The position numbers were made by a program, and so were the translations under genes. This document shows positions 25,679 to 33,992 of a stretch of DNA of 64,000 bases, piece after piece. The notes beneath the pieces are model-generated. The model was given only the letters and a program-made list of their open reading frames with translations. It was not told where the DNA came from and ran no database searches. How positions within the stretch are numbered: the first letter of the stretch is position 1; each line of letters opens with the position of its first letter. Source of the DNA: Streptomyces sp. NBC_01485 (GTDB taxonomy: Bacteria > Actinomycetota > Actinomycetes > Streptomycetales > Streptomycetaceae); the NCBI RefSeq assembly GCF_036227125.1, contig NZ_CP109435.1:744001-808000 (forward strand), read 5' to 3'.

Positions 25679-26602
25679 ATGACGGGCAGCGGTGGGCCGA
25701 CCCGGCGGGCTGGACTGAGAACGATGGTGGCCGCCATGGTCGCCGTACCCCTCCTCGGCACGGCCGGGGCCTCCTCCGCCGCCCGGCACAAGAGCGAACC
25801 GTCCAGGGCACTCCTGCGCGCGCCCGTGCCGCCGCTGGAGGTCATGACGTTCAACCTCCGTTACGCGTCCACCCAGGAGCCCAACAGCTGGGCGGACCGC
25901 CGTCCGGTGACGCGCGCGCTGTTACGCCGGGCGGCCCCGCACGTCATCGGCACCCAGGAGGGCCTGCCGCCGCAGTTGCGGGACATCGAGGCCGACCTCG
26001 GGCCGCACTACGACTGGATCGGCACGGGCCGCGGCGGCGACGAGGAGTCGATGGCCGTCTTCTACGACACGCGACGGCTCGCCCCCGCCGAGTACGGGCA
26101 CTTCTGGCTCTCCGCCACGCCCGAGGTGCGCGGCTCCAACACCTGGGGCGGGGGTCACCCCCGCATGGTCACCTGGGTCCGCTTCCGTGATCTGCGGGCG
26201 CGGGGGCGGGAGTTCCACGTCCTCAACACCCATCTCGACAACGCCAGCCAGTACGCGCGCGTGCGTTCCGCCGACCTGATCGCCGAGCGGCTCGCCGGCT
26301 TCGACCGCTCCCTGCCGCTGCTGCTGACCGGCGACTTCAACGTCGTCGCCCACGACAATCCGGTCTACGACACCCTGCTCGGCGCCGGACTCGTCGACAC
26401 CTGGGACGCGGCACGCGCGCGTGGCGGGGCGTACGCGACGTTCCACGGGTACAAGGCGCTCACGCCGGGCGGGGACCGCATCGACTGGATCCTGGCCACG
26501 CCGGGCGTCACGGTCCACCGGGAGTGGACCGACACGTTCACCGTGGACGGCCAGTATCCGAGCGACCATCTGCCGGTGCAGGCCTCCCTGAGCCTGGGAT
26601 GA
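25679..26602 (+). CDS. secreted endonuclease/exonuclease/phosphatase family protein
   Basis: A 307-residue exported hydrolase. The N-terminus (TRRAGLRTMVAAMVAVPLLG) is a signal peptide with a twin-arginine start, so Tat export is possible. The EEP fold has VMTFNLRYAS, GTQEGLPPQ (catalytic Glu), NTHLDNAS, LTGDFNVV and a final SDHLPV (Asp-His). Relatives cleave phosphodiesters of nucleic acids, sphingomyelin or inositol phosphates. Codon 82 is TTA, so expression may depend on bldA. GAGGGGGAA precedes the ATG. Confidence 0.87.
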   Translation: MTGSGGPTRRAGLRTMVAAMVAVPLLGTAGASSAARHKSEPSRALLRAPVPPLEVMTFNLRYASTQEPNSWADRRPVTRALLRRAAPHVIGTQEGLPPQLRDIEADLGPHYDWIGTGRGGDEESMAVFYDTRRLAPAEYGHFWLSATPEVRGSNTWGGGHPRMVTWVRFRDLRARGREFHVLNTHLDNASQYARVRSADLIAERLAGFDRSLPLLLTGDFNVVAHDNPVYDTLLGAGLVDTWDAARARGGAYATFHGYKALTPGGDRIDWILATPGVTVHREWTDTFTVDGQYPSDHLPVQASLSLG

Positions 26603-26626
26603 GCCCGGAACACGGGCCCGGAACGG

Positions 26627-26664
26627 CCGAGGCCCCCGTGACCGGGCGGTCACAGGGGCCTCGG
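26627..26664. terminator. strong bidirectional terminator
   Basis: Seventeen-base arms (CCGAGGCCCCCGTGACC and GGTCACAGGGGCCTCGG, one mismatch) around a four-base loop lie between the convergent EEP and etfA genes. Confidence 0.85.
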
Positions 26665-26687
26665 GCAGTCGTGGGACTGCCGGGTGA

Positions 26688-27650
26688 TCAGCCCTTGCGG
26701 GTGTTGATCTCCTCGGTGAGCTGCGGGACGACGTCGAAGAGGTCGCCGACCACGCCGTAGTCGACCAGGTCGAAGATCGGGGCCTCGGCGTCCTTGTTGA
26801 CGGCCACGATGGTCTTCGAGGTCTGCATGCCGGCGCGGTGCTGGATCGCGCCCGAGATGCCGTTGGCGATGTAGAGCTGCGGCGACACGGACTTGCCGGT
26901 CTGGCCGACCTGGTTGGTGTGCGGGTACCAGCCGGCGTCCACAGCGGCGCGGGAGGCGCCGACGGCCGCGCCGAGGGAGTCGGCGAGGGCCTCGATGATC
27001 GCGAAGTTCTCCGCGCCGTTGACGCCCCGGCCGCCGGAGACCACGATCGCGGCCTCGGTCAGCTCCGGACGCCCGGTCGACTGACGCGGCGTGCGGCCGG
27101 TGACCTTGGTGCCGGTGGCCTGCGCGGAGAAGGTCACCGCGAGGGCCTCGACCGCGCCGGCGGCCGGGGCGGCCTCGACGGCGGCGCTGTTGGGCTTGAC
27201 GGTGATGACCGGGGTGCCCTTGGAGACACGGGTCTTGGTGGTGAAGGACGCGGCGAACACCGACTGGGTGGCCACCGGGCCCTCGTCGCCGGCCTCGAGG
27301 TCGACGGCGTCGGTGATGATGCCGGACCCGATGCGCAGCGCGAGGCGGGCGGCGATCTCCTTGCCCTCCGCGGAGGACGGGACGAGGACGGCGGCCGGGG
27401 ACACGGCGGCGACGGCGGCCTGCAGCGCGTCCACCTTCGGTACGACGAGGTAGTCGGCGTACTCGGACGCGTCGTGCGTCAGCACCTTCACGGCGCCGTG
27501 CTCGGCGAGCGCGGCGGCGGTGTTCTCGGCGCCCGGGCCGAGGGCGACGGCGACCGGCTCGCCGATGCGGCGGGCCAGCGTCAGCAGCTCCAGGGTGGGC
27601 TTGCGGACGGCGCCGTCCACGTGGTCGACATAGACGAGGACTTCAGCCAT
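26688..27650 (-). CDS. etfA: electron transfer flavoprotein subunit alpha
   Basis: A 320-residue FAD-binding subunit that, with EtfB, passes electrons from acyl-CoA and other dehydrogenases to the quinone pool. The C-terminal FAD domain shows [29 protein letters not shown] and the signature [18 protein letters not shown]. The N-terminal half is the usual divergent Rossmann-like domain. It follows etfB by 51 bases on the same strand. A strong terminator lies after it. Confidence 0.95.
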   Translation of the reverse strand: MAEVLVYVDHVDGAVRKPTLELLTLARRIGEPVAVALGPGAENTAAALAEHGAVKVLTHDASEYADYLVVPKVDALQAAVAAVSPAAVLVPSSAEGKEIAARLALRIGSGIITDAVDLEAGDEGPVATQSVFAASFTTKTRVSKGTPVITVKPNSAAVEAAPAAGAVEALAVTFSAQATGTKVTGRTPRQSTGRPELTEAAIVVSGGRGVNGAENFAIIEALADSLGAAVGASRAAVDAGWYPHTNQVGQTGKSVSPQLYIANGISGAIQHRAGMQTSKTIVAVNKDAEAPIFDLVDYGVVGDLFDVVPQLTEEINTRKG

Positions 27651-27701
27651 GGGATTTGCTCTCCTGCGAAACGAAGTTGAGGGGCGGTCGGCGAGGGGCC
27701 T

Positions 27702-28490
27702 TTAGATGAACTTCTGGCCCGCGAGGAACTCGGCGAGCTGCTTGCCGCCCTCGCCCTCGTCCTTGACGATCGTGCCCGCGGTGCGGGCCGGACGCTCGGT
27801 CGCGGAGTCGACCGCGGTCCAGGCGCCCTCCAGGCCGACCTCCTCGGCCTCCAGGTCCAGGTCGGAGAGGTCCCAGGACTGAACCGGCTTCTTCTTGGCG
27901 GCCATGATGCCCTTGAAGGACGGGTAACGCGCCTCGCCCGACTGGTCGGTGACCGACACGACGGCCGGCAGGGCGGCCTCGAGCTGCTCGGAGGCGGCGT
28001 CGCCGTCACGGCGGCCCTTGACGGTGCCGTCCTCGACGGAGACCTCGGAGAGCAGGGTGACCTGCGGGACGCCCAGGCGCTCGGCCAGCAGGGCCGGGAC
28101 GATGCCGGCGGTGCCGTCGGTGGAGGCCATGCCGGAGATGACCAGGTCGTAGCCGGCCTTCTCGATGGCCTTGGCCAGCACCAGGGAGGTGCCGATGGCG
28201 TCGGTGCCGTGCAGGTCGTCGTCCTCGACGTGGATCGCCTTGTCGGCGCCCATGGAGAGGGCCTTGCGGAGCGCGTCCTTGGCGTCCTCGGGGCCCACCG
28301 TCAGGACGGTGATCTCCACGTCGTCGTCGGAGTTCTCGGAGATCTGCAGCGCCTGCTCGACCGCGTACTCGTCGAGCTCGGAGAGCAGACCGTCCACGTC
28401 GTCCCGGTCGACGGTCAGGTCATCGGCGAAGTGCCGGTCGCCAGTGGCGTCGGGCACAAACTTCACAGTGACAACGATCCTCAAGCTCAC
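27702..28490 (-). CDS. etfB: electron transfer flavoprotein subunit beta
   Basis: A 262-residue AMP-binding partner of EtfA. It opens with IVVTVKFVPDATGDRHFADD and contains DEYAVEQALQISE, the beta-subunit loop DLVISGMASTDGTAGIVPAL and KKKPVQSWDL. The GTG start at 28490 has GGAGAG seven bases upstream. Upstream, a TACT-CGCC-AGTA dyad at 28597-28610 could place the pair under a TetR-type fatty-acid regulator. Confidence 0.95.
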   Translation of the reverse strand: MSLRIVVTVKFVPDATGDRHFADDLTVDRDDVDGLLSELDEYAVEQALQISENSDDDVEITVLTVGPEDAKDALRKALSMGADKAIHVEDDDLHGTDAIGTSLVLAKAIEKAGYDLVISGMASTDGTAGIVPALLAERLGVPQVTLLSEVSVEDGTVKGRRDGDAASEQLEAALPAVVSVTDQSGEARYPSFKGIMAAKKKPVQSWDLSDLDLEAEEVGLEGAWTAVDSATERPARTAGTIVKDEGEGGKQLAEFLAGQKFI

Positions 28491-28596
28491 GCCGGCTCTC
28501 CTACTGCATCGTCAGTTCTCGGCTGCCTTCTTCCAGGCAGCATAGGCTCCACAAGCGGCCGATCCCGGTCGGGGCGACCCGCGCACCGCCGAAATA

Positions 28597-28610
28597 TTAC
28601 TCGCCAGTAC
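28597..28610. promoter_or_regulatory. possible TetR-type operator of etfBA
   Basis: TTACT-CGCC-AGTAC is a near-perfect dyad with a four-base centre, 107 bases upstream of etfB. Its shape recalls TTACTxxxxAGTAA sites of actinobacterial acyl-CoA metabolism regulators. Assignment is from memory. Confidence 0.4.
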
Positions 28611-28707
28611 ACCCAGTTCGTACCCGCTGAGCAAGCGCTTTGAACTGTGACCTTCGCAACGCAGCGTAACCGGAACTCGACGGCTTCGCAGGAGAGCCGG
28701 CCAGTGA

Positions 28708-29220
28708 TCAATCCCGCAGGGCGGTGAACCGCCCCTGGTGGTAGAGCAACGGACGGCCCACGCCCTCGGGGTCGCCCAGGACGACTTCGGCCAGCACGAT
28801 GCGGTGATCCCCGGCGGGCACGCGCGCGACGACACGGCACACCAGCCACGCGAGCACGTCGTCCAGGACGGGCACGCCCTCCGGGCCCTCCCGCCAGCCG
28901 GTCGGCGCGCCGAAGCGGTCGGCGCCGCTCCTGGAGAAGGTGGCGGCCAGCGCCTGCTGGTGCTCGCCGAGTATGTGCACGCCCACGTGCCCCGCCCGGG
29001 AGATCGCCGGCCAACTGGAGGCGCCGGTGCCGATGCCGAAGGACAGCAGCGGGGGCTCGGCGGAGACCGAGCTGAGGGAGGTGGCGGTGAAACCGACCGG
29101 ACCGCTCTCACCGGAGGCCGTGATCACGGCGACTCCGGCCGCGTGCCGCCGGAAGACGGAGCGCAGGAGATCGGGGGAGGCGAGCTGAGGTGCGCCGAGG
29201 CCGGGCGGCGTGGCCGTCAT
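28708..29220 (-). CDS. flavin reductase family protein
   Basis: A 170-residue split-barrel FMN protein of the HpaC/flavin-reductase-like group. Diagnostic pieces are LRSVFRRHAAGVAVITA, GFTATSLSSVSAEPPLLSFG (flavin contact) and HVGVHILGEHQQ, ending in PLLYHQGRFTAL. It probably supplies reduced flavin or reduces a small substrate with NAD(P)H; no partner monooxygenase is adjacent. AAGGA lies seven bases before the ATG at 29220. Confidence 0.85.
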   Translation of the reverse strand: MTATPPGLGAPQLASPDLLRSVFRRHAAGVAVITASGESGPVGFTATSLSSVSAEPPLLSFGIGTGASSWPAISRAGHVGVHILGEHQQALAATFSRSGADRFGAPTGWREGPEGVPVLDDVLAWLVCRVVARVPAGDHRIVLAEVVLGDPEGVGRPLLYHQGRFTALRD

Positions 29221-29428
29221 CGAGTTGTCCTTCTGCGGGAAGTGGCGAGCCTGGCCGTGGGTGCTCAACGGGCCGGACAGCGCGGGCTCGCGGTACGGAC
29301 CAGGTCGACGTGGGCCCGTCCGTGGAGAAGGGGTTCCTCAGGCATACGGTCAGGCTGACGATAGGTGGCGCGCACAGTCAAGTACGTTCCGGTATCTGGG
29401 AGATGCCTCACCGTCCCCCTCAGGAGGG

Positions 29429-29842
29429 TCACACCGCCTCCCCCAGGGCCGCGATGACGTCGGCCTTGCGGGGCTGCCCGGTGGCACGCCGGACGATACG
29501 GCCCTCGGCGTCGAGGACCAGGACGGTCGGGGTCTTGAGGATGTCGAGTTCGCGGACGAGGTCGAGGTGCGCCTCGGCGTCGATCTCGATGTGGGTGACT
29601 CCGGGCACCACCCCGGCCACCTCGCCGAGGACCCGACGGGTCGCCCGGCAGGGCGCGCAGAAGGCGCTGGAGAACTGCAGGAGCGTGGCCCGCTCACCGA
29701 GTTCGCCGCCGAGCCGGTCCGCCCCGAGCCGCTTGCCGTCGTCGCGCCCACGCACGCGTACCCTCCCGCTCCGCCGCCGCTCCAGCACTCCGTAGGCGCT
29801 CGCCGCCACGAGCACCGCCACGCACACCACCAGTCCGGTCAT
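29429..29842 (-). CDS. membrane-anchored thioredoxin-like protein
   Basis: A 137-residue protein with an N-terminal transmembrane anchor (LVVCVAVLVAASAYGVL) and a thioredoxin fold carrying the redox site SAFCAPCRATRR (CxxC) and the cis-proline loop ILKTPTVLVLD. It most likely faces the cell exterior and handles disulfides. It is divergent from a DUF4395 membrane protein only 75 bases away, a pairing often seen in actinobacteria. Confidence 0.85.
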   Translation of the reverse strand: MTGLVVCVAVLVAASAYGVLERRRSGRVRVRGRDDGKRLGADRLGGELGERATLLQFSSAFCAPCRATRRVLGEVAGVVPGVTHIEIDAEAHLDLVRELDILKTPTVLVLDAEGRIVRRATGQPRKADVIAALGEAV

Positions 29843-29917
29843 CAGCCGCTCCAGCGTTCATGAGACTGCAAAGATTCCCGGCCCCAGGAATCGTCACCGT
29901 TGCGGAATGCTTGATTC

Positions 29918-30334
29918 ATGGACATCGACGCGAGGGGCCCGCGCTTCGGGGCCGCAGTGACGACCGTAGTACTCGCGGTCGTACTGATCACCGGCAGCAC
30001 CTGGCTGCTGGCCTGGCAGACACTGGCGTTCGTGCTCGGCGCGGCGGGCGGCGTGGCGCGCTCGCCGTACGGCTGGGTGTTCCGCACCGTCGTACGGCCG
30101 CAGATCGGGCCGCCTGGCGAGTTCGAGGCGCCGGAGCCGCCGCGGTTCGCGCAGGCGGTGGGACTGCTGTTCGCGGGCTTCGGCCTCGTCGGCCTCACCC
30201 TGGGACCTGGCTGGCTGGGCCTCGCGGCGACCGGCGCGGCGCTGGCGGCCGCGTTCCTGAATGCCGCTTTCGGGTACTGCCTCGGCTGCGAGATGTACCT
30301 GGTCGTACGACGGGTCGCGGTTCGCGCGGAGTAA
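29918..30334 (+). CDS. DUF4395 domain membrane protein
   Basis: A 138-residue protein with about four transmembrane segments and the family-typical ending AFGYCLGCEMYLVVRR, whose CLGC pair could be redox-active. It begins DARGPRFGAAVTT as in other DUF4395 proteins. Divergent linkage with the thioredoxin suggests the thioredoxin acts on these cysteines; that is inference. Confidence 0.8.
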   Translation: MDIDARGPRFGAAVTTVVLAVVLITGSTWLLAWQTLAFVLGAAGGVARSPYGWVFRTVVRPQIGPPGEFEAPEPPRFAQAVGLLFAGFGLVGLTLGPGWLGLAATGAALAAAFLNAAFGYCLGCEMYLVVRRVAVRAE

Positions 30335-30452
30335 AGAAGACTTAAAAGGCCGAGGTGGATCAAGTGGGGTCGACGTGACGAGAATCTCGCCGCCGCCGGG
30401 CACCAGGGCTGGCTCCCCGGCCGTTCTTGGGGCACGATCTGCGAGATGCCGT

Positions 30453-30474
30453 AAACCTACGGCTGCGTAACTTT
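30453..30474. promoter_or_regulatory. dyad upstream of the acyltransferase gene
   Basis: Two 11-base halves, AAACCTACGGC and (reverse complement) AAAGTTACGCA, share AAAxxTACG. The site is 51 bases before the plsC-like start and resembles sites of TetR regulators of fatty-acid genes in Streptomyces. Function is inferred. Confidence 0.4.
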
Positions 30475-30524
30475 GTCGTCGGGAGCCCTTCCCCGGCAAA
30501 GAGAAGGAAGGGTTCGCCCCGCCC

Positions 30525-31253
30525 ATGGCAGAGCTTGTCTACCGTCCCGCCGTCGGCCTCGCCCAGACGCTGTTCAAGGTCTGGGACCTCAAGATCGACT
30601 GCCAGGGGTCGGAGAACATCCCGCGCTCGGGCGGAGCCGTGCTGGTGAGCAATCACATCAGCTACCTCGACTTCATCTTCGACGGCCTGGCCGCGCTCCC
30701 GCAGAAACGTCTCGTTCGCTTCATGGCGAAGGAGGCCGTCTTCCGCCACAGGATCTCCGGTCCGCTGATGCGCGGCATGAAGCACATCCCGGTCGACCGC
30801 AACCAGGGCGAGACGGCGTACGCGCACGCGCTGGAGTCGCTGCGCTCCGGTGAGATCGTCGGGGTCTTCCCCGAGGCCACGATCTCGCAGTCGTTCACCC
30901 TGAAGAGCTTCAAGTCGGGTGCCGCCCGGATGGCCCAGGAGGCGGGCGTCCCGCTGATCCCGGTGGCCCTGTGGGGCACGCAGCGGCTGTGGACCAAGGG
31001 GCACCCGCGCAACTTCAAGCGCAGCCACACCCCGGTCACCATCCGCGTCGGCGAGGCCATCGAGGCCTCCCGCGACAAGTACGCGGGCGCCATCACCCGG
31101 CAACTGCGCGAGCGCGTCCAGGAACTCCTGGAGGCCGCTCAGCGCGCCTACCCGGTCCGCCCCAAGGACGCGAACGACACCTGGTGGATGCCGGCCCACC
31201 TGGGCGGCACGGCACCGACCCCGGAGCAGGTCCGCGAGGCCGAGGCACGCTGA
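30525..31253 (+). CDS. 1-acyl-sn-glycerol-3-phosphate acyltransferase (PlsC-like)
   Basis: A 242-residue phospholipid acyltransferase. The catalytic block VLVSNHISYLDFIF contains NHxxxxD, and GMKHIPVDRNQGETAYA and GVFPEATISQSFTLKSF are the acceptor-binding blocks II and III. It is expected at the inner membrane face making phosphatidic acid. A dyad upstream may link its expression to fatty-acid status. AAGGAAGGG lies a little far (about 14 bases) from the ATG. Confidence 0.92.
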   Translation: MAELVYRPAVGLAQTLFKVWDLKIDCQGSENIPRSGGAVLVSNHISYLDFIFDGLAALPQKRLVRFMAKEAVFRHRISGPLMRGMKHIPVDRNQGETAYAHALESLRSGEIVGVFPEATISQSFTLKSFKSGAARMAQEAGVPLIPVALWGTQRLWTKGHPRNFKRSHTPVTIRVGEAIEASRDKYAGAITRQLRERVQELLEAAQRAYPVRPKDANDTWWMPAHLGGTAPTPEQVREAEAR

Positions 31254-31403
31254 CGTCCGCTTGTCGGTACGTCTGTCGGGGTTGCCGGGGGCCGGGGTTC
31301 GTTTGCGTGACCCCGCGCCTCGGGCGTCCACGAGTGGTGGGTCCGCACCGCCTGTGGCGGGGTGATTGGCCACCGTGACCGTGCGGGGCGGCGGCGGGGG
31401 TGT

Positions 31404-31997
31404 TCACAGGGATGTGGGGAGCGTCTGCCAGAGGTGTGGGCGGTCCGTGGCGGCCTGGAGCGCGTTGAGGACGGCCGGGTGGGGTACGCCGTACAGGCGG
31501 GGGCAGTCCAGCTCGCCCGCCTCGGGGTCGGGCAGGAAGGCCAGTCGCTCGCCCTCCAGGGAGAAGCGCGCGTCCACGCCCGGCTTGTTGCCGCGCGGAT
31601 CCTGGCGGTGCCAGGCCCCGTTGAAGCGCACGGCGACGAGTCCGTGGACGGCGTACCCGTCGCCCTCGTCGTGCGCGAGCCGCTGGTAGCACAGCGCGGT
31701 CGGGATGTCCTCGGCGCGCAGCAGGGCGGCCAGCGCGTGGGCCTTGGCGTAGCAGATGCCCGTCCCCCGCTCCAGCACGTCCGAGGCGCGCCAGGTCACG
31801 CGCGGGTCGCCGACGTCCTGCGAGTGGGGAATGGCGTCGCGGACGAACTCGAACGCCAGGCGTGCATAGACATACGAGTCCGCCGCGTCCTCCGCGAGAC
31901 GTGCCGCCGTGGCCCGCACCAGCGGATGATGGTGGTCGATGACCTCGTCAGCGGCCAGATATACGGACAGGTCGGGGTTCTCCTGGATCAGCTCCAT
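31404..31997 (-). CDS. transglutaminase-like cysteine protease-fold protein
   Basis: A 197-residue cytosolic protein. The transglutaminase-core triad is visible: Cys in ERGTGICYAKAHALAALLR, His in GYAVHGLVAV and Asp in WHRQDPRG. A conserved DEVIDHHHPLV start precedes it. Members of this family can be proteases or amide transferases, and the substrate is unknown. The ATG at 31997 is favoured because a good promoter places the transcript start at it, implying leaderless translation; an ATG at 32024 is possible. Confidence 0.8.
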   Translation of the reverse strand: MELIQENPDLSVYLAADEVIDHHHPLVRATAARLAEDAADSYVYARLAFEFVRDAIPHSQDVGDPRVTWRASDVLERGTGICYAKAHALAALLRAEDIPTALCYQRLAHDEGDGYAVHGLVAVRFNGAWHRQDPRGNKPGVDARFSLEGERLAFLPDPEAGELDCPRLYGVPHPAVLNALQAATDRPHLWQTLPTSL

Positions 31998-32005
31998 GGC
32001 CGCAG

Positions 32006-32035
32006 AGCATAGGGAAACGACCATCTGAGAGTCAA
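32006..32035 (-). promoter_or_regulatory. promoter of the transglutaminase-like gene
   Basis: On the minus strand TTGACT (32035-32030), an 18-base spacer and TATGCT (32011-32006) are close to the HrdB consensus. The predicted start site falls on or next to the ATG at 31997. Confidence 0.65.
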
Positions 32036-32094
32036 TTAATTTACGAGTGACCGCATATCTATGCACATCGCGCAGTGCGCGCTGCACGGTGCCG

Positions 32095-33174
32095 CTAGCC
32101 CGCCATCTCCTCCTTGACCGCCGCCACGAACGCGTCGACGTCCTCCTCGGTCGTGTCGAACGCGCACATCCAGCGCACGTCCCCCGCCGCCTCGTCCCAG
32201 AAGTAGAACCGGAACCGCTTCTGCAGCCGCACGCTCACGTCGTGCGGGAGCCGGGCGAAGACCCCGTTGGCCTGGACCGGGTGGAGGATCTCCACGCCGT
32301 GCACGGCCCGCACGCCCTCCGCCAGCCGCTGGGCCATCTCGTTGGCGTGGCGGGCGTTGCGCAGCCACAGGTCCTTGGCGAGCAGCGCCTCCAACTGCAC
32401 CGACACGAAGCGCATCTTGGAGGCGAGCTGCATGGACAGCTTGCGCAGGTGCTTCATGTGGCGGACGGCGTCCTGGTCGATGACGACAACCGCCTCCCCG
32501 AACAGCGCCCCGTTCTTCGTGCCGCCCAGGGAGAGGATGTCGACGCCGACCGCGTTGGTGAACGTCCGCATCGGGACGTCCAGGGAGGCGGCCGCGTTGG
32601 CTATGCGGGAGCCGTCCAGGTGGACCTTCATGCCGTGCGCGTGGGCGTGGTCGCAGATCGCGCGGATCTCGTCCGGCGTGTAGAGGGTGCCGAGCTCCGT
32701 GCTCTGGGTGATCGAGACGACCTGCGGCATCGCGCGGTGCTCGTCGTCCCAGCCCCAGGCCTGCCTGTCGATCAGCTCGGGCGTCAGCTTGCCGTCAGGC
32801 GTCGGGACGGTGAGCAGCTTCAGGCCGCCCATGCGCTCGGGCGCGCCGCCCTCGTCGACGTTGATGTGGGCGCTCTCGGCGCAGATCACCGCTCCCCAGC
32901 GGTCGGTGACCGCCTGGAGCGCGAGGACGTTGGCGCCGGTGCCGTTGAAGACCGGGAAGGCTTCCGCCGAGGCCCCGAAGTGGCTCCGGATGATTCCCTG
33001 GAGGTTCTCGGTGTAGTCGTCCTCGCCGTACGCCACCTGGTGGCCGCCGTTGGCCAGGGCCAGGGCGGCCATCACCTCCGGGTGGGCTCCGGCGTAGTTG
33101 TCGCTGGCGAAACCGCGCACTTCGGGGTCGTGATGGCGACGAGCCTGCGTGAAAGCGGTCTTCGGGGGGTTCAC
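32095..33174 (-). CDS. low-specificity threonine aldolase-type PLP enzyme
   Basis: A 359-residue fold-type I PLP enzyme of the beta-eliminating lyase/threonine aldolase family, which cleaves beta-hydroxy amino acids to glycine and an aldehyde. FASDNYAGAHPEV opens the domain, EDDYTENLQ and FNGTGANVLAL bind the cofactor phosphate, HLDGSRIANA carries the cofactor-contacting aspartate, and SLGGTKNGALFGE carries the PLP lysine. The GTG start overlaps the stop of the preceding SDR gene as GTGA, so translation is coupled. It is the last gene of the DUF6421 operon. Confidence 0.88.
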   Translation of the reverse strand: MNPPKTAFTQARRHHDPEVRGFASDNYAGAHPEVMAALALANGGHQVAYGEDDYTENLQGIIRSHFGASAEAFPVFNGTGANVLALQAVTDRWGAVICAESAHINVDEGGAPERMGGLKLLTVPTPDGKLTPELIDRQAWGWDDEHRAMPQVVSITQSTELGTLYTPDEIRAICDHAHAHGMKVHLDGSRIANAAASLDVPMRTFTNAVGVDILSLGGTKNGALFGEAVVVIDQDAVRHMKHLRKLSMQLASKMRFVSVQLEALLAKDLWLRNARHANEMAQRLAEGVRAVHGVEILHPVQANGVFARLPHDVSVRLQKRFRFYFWDEAAGDVRWMCAFDTTEEDVDAFVAAVKEEMAG

Positions 33175-33992
33175 GGCTGGTCGGTGAGCCACAGACGCTG
33201 TCCGTTCGCTTCGGGGGCGGACTTCTCCCAGACTCCGGCGATGGCCTCGGCCAGGTCGTTGACGTCGGTGAAGCCCGCGAACTTCGCGTTGGGTCGATCG
33301 GCGCGCATCGCGTCGTGCACCAGCGCCTTCACCACCAGGATGGCAGCCGCCGACGTGGGTCCTTCGGCGCCCCCGGCCTTGTGGAAGGCGTCGGCGAGCG
33401 CGAGCGTCCAGGCCTCGGCGGCCGCCTTGGCGGCGGCGTAGGCTGCGTTGCCCGCGGTGGGCTTGGAGGCGCCGGCCGCGCTGATCAGCACATACCGGCC
33501 GCGCTCGCTGCGCTGCAGGCCCTCGAAGAAGGCCAGCGAGGTGTGCTGCACGGTCTTGACGAGCAGCAGCTCCAGGAAGTCCCAGTCGTCGAGGCTCGTC
33601 TTGACGAACGTCTCGCTGCCGCGCCAGCCGCCCACGAGGTGGACCAGGCCGTCGACGCGGCCGAAGTCGTTCTCGATGCGGGCGGCCCACTCCTGCGTCG
33701 ACTTCAGGTCCAGCAGATCGACGGTGTCGCCGGTGACGCTGGCGCCGCCGGCCTCGTAGCGCGCGTGGTCGACGGCCTCCGCCAGGCGCTCGGGGTCGTT
33801 GTCCGAGCCGACGACGGTCGCGCCCTGCCGGGCGAGCTTGAGCAGTGCCGCCCGGCCGGCGGGTCCGCCCGCACCGGCCACCGCGATCACCGCACCGCTG
33901 AGAGCACCGTTCCCCATGGTCTTCGCCTCCTGAGCAGTGTTCTGCTCGGCAGCGTTCTGCGGAGCAGTGTTCTCGGTTCGCAGGTCGCTCAC
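33171..33992 (-). CDS. short-chain dehydrogenase/reductase
   Basis: A 273-residue SDR. The nucleotide-binding motif is VAGAGGPAGRAAL, the catalytic triad appears as Ser in VLISAAGAS and Tyr-Lys in NAAYAAAKAAAE, and GGWRGSETF is the NNAG-like strand region. The first 30 residues are Gln/Asn/Thr-rich and may be disordered. Its GTG overlaps the DUF6421 stop and its stop overlaps the aldolase start, both as GTGA. Substrate unknown; oxidation of a hydroxy amino acid handled by the aldolase is one possibility. Confidence 0.85.
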   Translation of the reverse strand: MSDLRTENTAPQNAAEQNTAQEAKTMGNGALSGAVIAVAGAGGPAGRAALLKLARQGATVVGSDNDPERLAEAVDHARYEAGGASVTGDTVDLLDLKSTQEWAARIENDFGRVDGLVHLVGGWRGSETFVKTSLDDWDFLELLLVKTVQHTSLAFFEGLQRSERGRYVLISAAGASKPTAGNAAYAAAKAAAEAWTLALADAFHKAGGAEGPTSAAAILVVKALVHDAMRADRPNAKFAGFTDVNDLAEAIAGVWEKSAPEANGQRLWLTDQP

